Positions 57,093 through 64,000 of a DNA stretch of 64,000 bases are shown here, in pieces. Position 1 is the stretch's first letter, and every line of letters begins with the position of its first letter. The notes beneath the pieces are model-generated. The model was not told the DNA's origin, did not search any database, and saw only the letters and a program-made list of their open reading frames with translations. The DNA comes from Boswellia sacra (lineage: Eukaryota > Streptophyta > Magnoliopsida > Sapindales > Burseraceae). The stretch is taken from positions 1,116,001-1,180,000 of the forward strand of contig SNVD02000468.1 in the NCBI GenBank assembly GCA_013180625.2, in the 5' to 3' direction. The translations under genes and the position numbers were made by a program.

Positions 57093-58259
57093 TCAGCCGT
57101 TCTTGTTTTTCTTCTTCTTACCCTTCTTTACCGGGGTAGCTGGGGTGTCCGTATGAGTATGATCAATCCTATCAGATTGGTCCTCATCACTCAGCCTATT
57201 CAAAGGCTCAAAACGGGAGGAAGAAGTCTCAAGAGGTTGTCCTGTGTTTATCCGCCCTGATGAAACAGATGCCTCGCGATTGGTTGAATAATGGATAGTA
57301 CCCAAAAGCTTACCTTGGTCGGTCGCAAAAGGAGATAGAGAGTCAAATTCTGAGACTGACTCTGTGCTCAAAACTGTAGCAGCCTTAAGAGTCACAACTT
57401 GCACTAAAGAATCTGCTGGAATAGCAACAGCTTTGGAACTCTCAGTGACATCAGTCGCAACCTTACCCGAATTCAAGGGGGCACCATCAGAAGGGGTGCT
57501 ATCAGAGGTGCTAGCCTCAATCTTATCCTGGACTGGAGTCTTTGCCGGTTCCGGACAACGGTGACCAAACCTGCGACATTTGGAGCAACGTTTTGGAATC
57601 CACTCATATTCAACTTCAATTTGGATGGGCTCAGGAGAGAGTTTGCACTTGAACTCAAAGTTCTGGATCGGAGGGCGCTTTGCATCAAGAAGAACACATA
57701 CCCTCGCATACTCCAATCTGGAAAGATCGGAAGTCATCTTGTCACAAGACATAGGTTGTCCAACCATGCTGGAAATAATGCTAAGACCTTTGGTTGTCCA
57801 CAAAGGGAAAGGCAGGCCATATAATCGGATCCAAACAGGAATATACCTCAATTGATTTGCATTAAAATCTAAATGCGGGTTCCAAGGTTGTAAGAAAATT
57901 GTTTTACCTCCGAACATCCAAGGACCGCGAGCAATTATGTTATGAACCTCTTCCTCCGTTTGGAAGCGGAAGATGAGAAACCCCTTGTTTGTGGAACGGA
58001 CGTCCTCCAAGCCGCTGAATTTCCATGCACGCATGGCCAACGAGCGAGCAGCATGAAAAGGCATCACATATCCCGGAAATAAACCAACAAGACATCTGCG
58101 CCATTCGGCCACATTTTCATCAACGATCTCATCCGAGATCTCAAGCACTGTACCCGGTTTCTTGGGAGTAATCCCTAGCAGTTTGCATCGATTACTGGAA
58201 TCGGTAATCTTAATTTTGTCAGCCCAATTAGTCTTATGCGGATCCATTGACCAAACCAC
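57093..58259 (-). CDS. LINE ORF1 protein, DUF4283 and zinc knuckle, 388 residues, intact
   Basis: The start MVWSMDPHKTNWADKIKITD is followed by the DUF4283 domain at about residues 25-195 (LAMRAWKFSGLEDVRSTNKG, FLIFRFQTEEEVHNIIARGP, WMFGGKTIFLQPWNPHLDFN, YIPVWIRLYGLPFPLWTTKG). A zinc knuckle CSKCRRFGHRCPE lies near residue 230 and a low-complexity tail ends VKKGKKKKNKNG. This is the standard layout of plant L1-type ORF1, an RNA-binding partner of the LINE polymerase. The frame has no break over 389 codons, while the host element has some. In full LINEs ORF2 would follow; here the 3' UTR starts at once. It may be translated if transcribed. Many plant genomes list such genes as DUF4283 proteins. 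Confidence 0.9.
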   Translation of the reverse strand: MVWSMDPHKTNWADKIKITDSSNRCKLLGITPKKPGTVLEISDEIVDENVAEWRRCLVGLFPGYVMPFHAARSLAMRAWKFSGLEDVRSTNKGFLIFRFQTEEEVHNIIARGPWMFGGKTIFLQPWNPHLDFNANQLRYIPVWIRLYGLPFPLWTTKGLSIISSMVGQPMSCDKMTSDLSRLEYARVCVLLDAKRPPIQNFEFKCKLSPEPIQIEVEYEWIPKRCSKCRRFGHRCPEPAKTPVQDKIEASTSDSTPSDGAPLNSGKVATDVTESSKAVAIPADSLVQVVTLKAATVLSTESVSEFDSLSPFATDQGKLLGTIHYSTNREASVSSGRINTGQPLETSSSRFEPLNRLSDEDQSDRIDHTHTDTPATPVKKGKKKKNKNG

Positions 58260-58479
58260 AAGGAATCAGTAAATCGACCAACAAGCAAAGATGCATGAAA
58301 TAACCTAAGGAACAAACTGGGCGGGGCTGATGAACAGTGTCTCCGGCAAATGAATAGTGACCACCGCGGTGAACAGTAATATCTGAATTGAAGAAACGGC
58401 GATTTGAGGGGTTTTTCGTTGGAATCAGATGACGGCCAAGAAGGAAAAGTTGGTCAGTGTTGCCCGATCTACTAGATGG

Positions 58480-58870
58480 TGGCGAAGGTGAGATACAACT
58501 CGCCGTTTTCCGGTGAGATGTGGCGGTGAATAGTAAATCCGAAACTTTGAGGCCTTGAACGGAGGTGTTGCGGCGCGAATCTGGTGGTGCTGATGAAGGG
58601 AAACTTGTAGAACGTTGCCTGATCTACAAGAATTTGAAGGAGGTGAGATGCCACTCGCCGGTGACAGGCGGCAGGCGGCGGTGAATAGTAAAAATCTGAA
58701 ACTTTTTGGCCCTGAACGGAGGTGTTGCGGCGTGAATCTGGTGGTGTTGATGAAGGAAAAGTTGTAGATCGAGCCAAGGCCAACACGATGGTGATGGAGG
58801 TGTCGTTTCACTCGCCGGTTGGCAGCGGATGAATAGTAAATCCGAACACTGTTTTCGACGGTTTTGATCG
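58480..58870 (-). repeat. Tandem repeat, about 125-140 bp x 3, in the LINE leader
   Basis: On + each unit contains GTGAATAGTAAATCCGAAAC or a variant, TGAACGGAGGTGTTGCGGCG, AATCTGGTGGTGTTGATGAA and TTGTAGA.CG. Units begin near 58490, 58630 and 58790. Repeated GC-rich units at the 5' end of a LINE recall the promoter monomers of mouse L1, but promoter activity is inference. Confidence 0.85.
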
Positions 58871-59288
58871 CCTTCCGGTCAGAATCTGAAGAGGGTCAAG
58901 AAGGAAAGTTTCCTCAGGATATTCTGATCTATAATATATATAAATCTCAAAGGCTGATTCGCCAAACGAGCGGAGTAAACAGTAACTCCGACTACCCTAG
59001 TTGAGAGACTCCACTTACAAACAAGTGATGACTCCCCCTTGAATTTTGTAACCGATGATATCTATATGAGGAGAACACTGCCGTTGCCAAGGATCCAATT
59101 CCAAGGCAAGTTCAGGCCATCCTTGAGAAGTACAAGGATGTTACTACCCAAAAGCTACAAAGGAGGCTACCGCCAAGGCAAGAGACTCATCAAATCAAGA
59201 TGGAGCCTGATGCCAAACCTCCATCCATAGCGCCTCACCGCATGAAGCCACCCAAGATCGCGAAACCAAAGAAGGCAACCAAGAGGTC

Positions 59289-59400
59289 ATCCAAGCAATG
59301 TGTCACGAAATTAGGTGGGGGAGGATGTCACGTCCCGCGCGATGTGAGCACAGGTTTACGAAATTAGGTGGGGGAGGATGTCACGCCCCGCGCGACGTGA
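59289..59400 (+). repeat. Duplicated polypurine tract and LTR start
   Basis: ACGAAATTAGGTGGGGGAGG plus ATGTCACGTCCCGCGCGATG is followed at 59359 by the same string and then the true 3' LTR. About 70 bp made of the tract and the first 35 bp of an LTR are therefore present twice. Confidence 0.85.
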
Positions 59401-59995
59401 GCACGGGTTTGCACCAAGCTTGCGTAGAAACGCACCAAAGAATGGGAGCATGTTACGGCCCATCCAATTTGCTTGCTAGAATGGCCCAAGATATGCACAA
59501 AGGCTTGGCTTTGTTTCTAGAAAGCCTACAAGCCCAAGCCAATTTTCTAGAAACTCTAGAAAAGTTAAATATGTACAACTCTCACATGTAAATATACATT
59601 GTCAATGGTAGTTCACCTACCACACCTAATTTAGGTAGGACTCATTTATGGCCATTGGATGTATTGAATCCTAGCCATTCATTTGGGAGGTGGATTAGTA
59701 TAAATACCCCTCTATGGCTCATTTGTAAGGCATCCCAGAAAATCCAAGCTAATCCAAGCAAATATAATACAAAGTATTGTAAGCAAGCATTCGTGTAATA
59801 CAAAGCTCTTTTACATTTGCAACACTTGCCTCTACGTTCTCATCTCTTCTCTTATTGCCTCTAAAGCTCTTTAGCTCAACGATCCTAACTTTTCCTTGAG
59901 CGAGAAGCACACTACAAGGCTTACTTACCAACTTTCGGGTTCAAGTTGCCTAAGTGCCGCACGAGCGAGCTGCGCAAAACTCTAAGCTCGTGACA
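59379..59995 (+). repeat. 3' LTR of the gag-protease element
   Basis: 617 bp, the same length as the 5' LTR, with about 20 differences by eye, mostly transitions. It is preceded by the polypurine tract and followed by TAAA, the possible target duplication. Confidence 0.92.
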
Positions 59996-60943
59996 TAAAG
60001 CTATAGCTCATAGAACCTCGAAGCAAAGAAATCCAAATCACTAACCTGAAAAACAAAACCTCAACTTTTAGAAAATGCAATGAAATCTCTGTCGTTTTCC
60101 AGAAAAAAAGGCAAGAAACTTCAGGATATAGAGGAATCAGTGAACCCATAACCCAGCCACCAAACACCCAAAATCCGGCCACCACAACCATTAAACCACA
60201 AAATCCAGCAAAACAAAGATTATCTAGCAACCATGGACCCAAAACCCAGCCTCCAAACACCAAAAATCTGACCACTACAACCACCAGACCACAAAATCCG
60301 GTTGGAGAAGGTGACCGAATTCTACGCTGCAAAGAAGGAACTGTACTTGAAGGATGTCGGGAACAGGAGATGGAGCCGGTGCAAGGGCTTTAAGATTCTG
60401 AGAGATCGATGATGGAGAAGTTGAAGGAGCTTGAGAAAAAAAGGATTCGGCAACGAGGGAGTGTTAACTGTAAGAGAGGTGACTATGGGATGATAGGGGA
60501 TTTTAGGGCTTCGGTTGCAAAGTAAAAAGTAAAGTAAGGAAGGATTAAAAATAAGGGTAAAATGGTAATTTCAGTTTTTTATCAGCCCGAAAAATAAACA
60601 GAATCGGTTAGTTGGACTTAGATAACAATAAAATGCAAAAGTTTAGAAATTACGTTGATATATTCCTTTACGAGGATTTGTGCTCGATAATGTAGTAAAT
60701 TATAGGGTTAGTTTTTGATAATATTCATAAATAATAAACAAATTAAATTAAATCAAATTAAAATAAGAATTGTTTTTGATACAGTCATCACAGTTCCCAC
60801 AAACTCAGGGAAAGCTCCAAAAGTAACATGAAAGCATTTGTCAGATTAGCACTAACAAAGGCCACGTGCAGCCTCGGTGACAATAAGGTAAGAGGCAGTG
60901 GGACGTTAATCAGAAAGCCATCTATCCGTGAAACAGCTTGAAG
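59996..60943. other. Intergenic; UAH upstream region
   Basis: Bases 60145-60300 contain two copies of a 63-bp C/A-rich unit (ACCCAGCCACCAAACACCC, then CCACAAAATCC) about 94 bp apart. This creates a long open frame of Val/Gly/Trp on - that is low-complexity and not a likely gene. The UAH promoter should be within 60500-60940; no clear TATA box is seen. Confidence 0.5.
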
Positions 60944-63900
60944 ATGTCTTCGAGGTTCTGTCGCTCTCGGTCTCAACATCTTCTCTTCATCTTCTGTTTA
61001 CTCCCTGCAATCTTGGCTCAAGAGAATGGAGACCCAACTATCAGAACCATGGAGGCTTTCTCAGGGTACCCAATTCATGAGTCCAACTCATTTGACCAAG
61101 ACTTTGTTTCTTCACTCTCAGTTGACTCTTTGACTCTCCAAAAACAGGTACTGCCCAAATTTATGGTATCATGAAGTAGTAGAATATTATGTGATTTGTT
61201 TATTATAAATTATGTTTGTTGTTTTTGTTTTGGTTGTTAGATTGATGAGCTGTCAACTTTCTCGGATACGCCTGCCCCATCAGTTACTAGGATCCTGTAC
61301 AGTGAGAAGGATGTTTTGGCACGGAGGTATTTTACTAAATATATTTTGATAGAAGTTGCAAGTTTTTATTGTTTCTTTATGACTTCAATTGTCTTTCATA
61401 TTTGTTGTTTTGGAGTACTGCGTTTTTACAATGTTTGATCGATTGCAATCGTCTTTGTAGCCACAAGAGTTATCATTTATGCCATGACATAAATAGGCTT
61501 TGTTTAGTACTCGTCAGCGGTTTAAAATTAACACCTGATGTTAGGACTCGGATAAAATTGAGTTTAGTGGTCCAATTGTTTGCAGAGGGATATTTTCTCC
61601 TTTTGGCCCCTTGTTTTATAGTGGACCATTGACCTTAAATTATAGAAAGATATTTGGCTTTTTCAAAATTAAGCACTGGAATTAGCTGATTGTCTGCATT
61701 CATTCTCCTAATCAAGCTGTAGTTTGTAAAAGATTTTTTTTTTTTAAATCATTTTCTGTAGTTTTCGGCTTAGTGTGCCATTTAAACCTGTGGCTGTGAA
61801 ACGTATAGTTAATCAAGTTCAGATGTTTATTATATATTCTGCAGTTGTACAAAAATGTAGAAATTCACACATCTATAAGTGTTGACTTGATAACTCATGT
61901 AGCTGAAGTTTGCTGCTTGTGAAGGCTGCTTCTCTTTGCGTAATGTGGTGTATATGGAAAAGGAAAGAAGTAATGGGACCTTAAATGAAGATTTTAAATA
62001 ATATCACCTTCATGTAGCTGCTCAAAACCTATATTTGAAGATTAATCTTGAATTTTCTGAGCTTTCTCTTCCTCTTTCTTCATTTCTTTTCAAAACCAAT
62101 ACTCGAATTGTTGTGTTTGGAGGATTGTCAAGTTAATCTCTTATATGCAGGTACATCAAAAACTTGATGGGGCTTGCAGGCCTTTCTGTTAGAGAAGATA
62201 CAGTTGGCAACATATTTGGTAGATGGTGAGACTTCATCTTCAGAATTTTGGTTGTCATAAATAATTTTTCAAAATTGAAGTTGAAATTAACTTTGATGCT
62301 TTTTGTATGAAGTCATTCAATTGAAGAAAGCCTTTAACCTGTGTTAGTTTGCCAGGAATTGAAGTCCCCACTTCTATCCATTACCATTCTGGAGATCCAT
62401 ACCTCTTACATTGTTTGGCTTGAATTTTATCAGAATTGAAGAAACATCATACAATTCATTTCTCCCCTGTTTGTTTTAATCAATGAACGGGAATATGCTA
62501 AACATCTTATGAGATTCGTGGATGTCTAATCCAGTAATATAACCTGTCTAACTTTACTTCTATATAATATTACATTTTCTTATTTTATTATTATTATTAT
62601 TATTTTAGAAAAAGCACTAAACTTGGTAGGAGATTCGACGTCTTCATTCTCCTTCCTGTCAAACAAACGCAGCCTTACTCCGATGTTGCCTTATCTTGGA
62701 ATGTACCTTTACAGATCACTCCTGCTTGGTTTTTGTTTGCTAATTTAGTTGTTCTGTTTGATTACCATGCTCCGTTTCCATTTATGTTAAGAAAATCAGA
62801 TCTTTGTAAGAATTTTTTGCAATCGATATACAACACAAGAAGTTGTATATAATCAGTCAAGAATTATTTATGCAGGACTGGTCATGAAGCAGAACTTGCC
62901 CCAGTTGCAACAGGTTCTCACATTGATGCTATTCCATACTCTGGCAAGTATGATGGAGTTGTCGGTGTGTTGGGTGCAATAGAAGCCATTAATGTGCTAA
63001 GAAGGTCCGCAATTTAGTCTTTTATAAAGTCTTGAGAGAAATGGATGTTAATTTTCATCATATGCTGCTGCTTTATTGGCTGGTTTTCATGCCTGATTTC
63101 TCACTGGGAATCATTCCCTTCACAAAATTTTGGTACTAAATATGAGTGGCATACATAATTTATGCGTGGATGAATATAATCTTGAAGCAATTCTTTGATT
63201 TTCTCACTAGTCTCAAGCAACCCAGCCAGAGATTGGTAACTTAAATGATTTATTTAAATACACCCTTTTGCCCTTTTAAGAATTGGGCCACAGCAACATA
63301 TATATCATGGATATCAATAAGTATGTGTCTTCTTTCTCCTGTCTAGAGTAATGCTTTGTGTTTCCTATTGAATCCATTCACAGTTCTTTAGATTATTTTT
63401 AAATGAAGGGTTTGAATGATTTGATATGTCATCTAACGTTCTGAACTATAGGAAATGCCATGGCTTTAAAAGACTAATTGCTTGCTAATTACATCTTATT
63501 TTCTGTCTGTTAAACTTATTGGGATTCTAACAGGTCTGGCTTCAAGCCTAGAAGGTCACTGGAGGTTATCATGTTCACCTCAGAAGAGCCTACGCGCTTT
63601 GGGATCAGTTGTTTGGGAAGGTTAATCACTGGCAAATAGTTAGAAATTCAGTACTTGTACAAACCACTTTCTTATTATCTATTTGCTGGGATTCTTTCTT
63701 AATTTTTACCTATTAAACTTCAACAGAATATGTTATGAGGTTGTTGATGGTAATTGGACCCCAAAATCTTAGTTTATAGCATGATATTCCTTATATGTTA
63801 TTTTCATTATGCAGCCGCTTATTGGCAGGGAGTGAAGCACTTGCAAAAGATCTGATATCAATAGTTGATAGTCAAAATGTATCATTTTTAGATGCTGCAA

Positions 63901-64000
63901 GATCTGCTGGATATGCAAAAGAAGATGACTTATCCAGTGTGTTTCTGAAGAAAGGAAGTTATTCTGCTTTTGTTGAATTGCATATAGAGCAGGGACCCAT
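60944..64000 (+). CDS. UAH: Ureidoglycolate amidohydrolase (UAH), first six exons, cut by the window end
   Basis: Exons: 60944-61147, 61241-61326, 62151-62225, 62876-63004, 63534-63620, 63815-64000 (continues beyond). All borders are canonical and phases agree. The N-terminus MSSRFCRSRSQHLLFIFCLL then PAILAQE is a signal peptide, fitting the endoplasmic reticulum site of plant ureide enzymes. Motifs: YPIHESNSFDQDFVSSLSVD, TFSDTPAPSVTRILYSEKDV, VATGSHIDAIPYSGKYDGVV with metal ligands H137 and D148, MFTSEEPTRFGISCLGS with E182 and E183, and VELHIEQGP with H250. These are the di-manganese ligands of the M20/carbamoylase family. UAH turns ureidoglycolate into glyoxylate, ammonia and CO2, the last step of purine-nitrogen recovery. 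ATIRTMEAFSGYPIH-type sequence separates it from allantoate amidohydrolase. About 255 of the usual 450-480 residues are visible. Confidence 0.94.

Larger units (their letters stand above)
56852..59065 (-). mobile_element. ORF1-only LINE (half-LINE), 2.2 kb, with target duplication
   Basis: A 14-bp duplication, ATGAGGAGAACACT, lies at 56838-56851 and 59066-59079. The element ends, on -, in a short poly(A) tail (T-run at 56852-56861), the mark of target-primed reverse transcription. From its 5' end (59065) come an 800-bp GC-rich leader with tandem repeats, a single ORF1 (58259-57093) and a 240-bp 3' UTR. No endonuclease or reverse transcriptase is present. The long leader suggests it is not 5'-truncated but a natural short form, comparable in layout to the mammalian HAL1 half-L1. 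Insertion is in the protease-polymerase junction of the gypsy element and is younger than it. Confidence 0.88.
54476..59995 (+). mobile_element. Non-autonomous Ty3/gypsy retrotransposon with gag-protease only (TR-GAG-like)
   Basis: LTRs of 617 bp at 54476-55092 and 59379-59995 (TGTCACGCCCCGCGCG...CTCGTGACA) differ at roughly 20 positions by eye. The primer site GTTGGTATCAGAGCC follows the 5' LTR directly, matching initiator methionine tRNA. A purine tract GGTGGGGGAGGA precedes the 3' LTR. A TAAA is found at both outer flanks (54472-54475, 59996-59999), a possible short target duplication. The internal region without the inserted LINE is about 2.1 kb: gag, protease and about 70 residues from the start of the polymerase region, then a jump to the 3' end. 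Reverse transcriptase, RNase H and integrase are missing, so movement would need help in trans. Confidence 0.9.

Noticed and set aside
59982..60332. 116-codon Val/Gly/Trp-rich frame on -
   Set aside because: It results from two copies of a 63-bp C/A-rich unit and runs across the 3' LTR edge; not a plausible protein.

Overview
This is a plant nuclear window, most likely from Citrus or a close relative in the Rutaceae. The evidence is intron-rich genes with plant-type splice sites, an AT-rich background full of plant transposon families, and at 28.7 kb a hairpin whose 5' arm matches, from memory, the citrus-lineage microRNA miR3954. No database search was possible, so every name rests on recognised motifs and remembered family sequences.

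Three genes look intact and ordinary. A ten-exon CWF19-like 2 (CwfJ family) spliceosome/lariat-turnover factor lies on + at 19.7-26.6 kb. A five-exon XRCC4, the ligase IV partner in end joining, lies on - at 34.0-37.2 kb. The first six exons of a ureidoglycolate amidohydrolase (UAH, purine-ureide catabolism) lie on + from 60.9 kb and are cut by the window end. The MIR3954 locus is at 28.5-28.8 kb. Broken genes are a ferredoxin-like retrocopy (1-448), a PLS-type PPR fragment (10.06-10.46 kb) and an Rf-like PPR pseudogene (31.2-33.0 kb).

Region 0.45-8.7 kb: exon pieces of unrelated genes (an MSR/O-fucosyltransferase-like first exon, two PGRL1 exons, a Shaker K+ channel exon), all in the same direction and with splice sites kept, lie just inside a CACTA terminus at 8698. 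This suggests a gene-capturing CACTA whose other end lies upstream of the window. A 3,979-bp solo LTR with a 5-bp target duplication sits in this segment. Region 8.7-17.4 kb is AT-rich and non-coding, with non-autonomous DNA elements, a MITE with a perfect 9-bp duplication and degenerate tandem repeats. An intron of the CWF19L2 gene carries a TRIM with three LTRs and two internal segments.

Region 37.5-53.5 kb is a transposon graveyard. A 5.75-kb hAT (DUF4371/TTF type, perfect 8-bp duplication) contains a 1.64-kb solo LTR with its own perfect 5-bp duplication. Then come a Myb/SANT-like remnant, a segment shared with an XRCC4 intron that is split by chloroplast ycf1-like DNA, and a second hAT (BED/RICESLEEPER type). 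That second hAT is split by a 4.26-kb CACTA, which holds a non-autonomous element, which in turn holds a hAT-type MITE.

Region 54.5-60.0 kb is a non-autonomous Ty3/gypsy element with gag and protease but almost no pol (TR-GAG-like), with 617-bp LTRs. A 2.2-kb LINE flanked by a 14-bp target duplication is inserted in it. That LINE has an intact 388-codon ORF1, tandem repeats in its 5' leader and no ORF2: an ORF1-only 'half-LINE'. This element, the gene-fragment-carrying CACTA and the nested hAT/CACTA/plastid-DNA locus are the most unusual things here.
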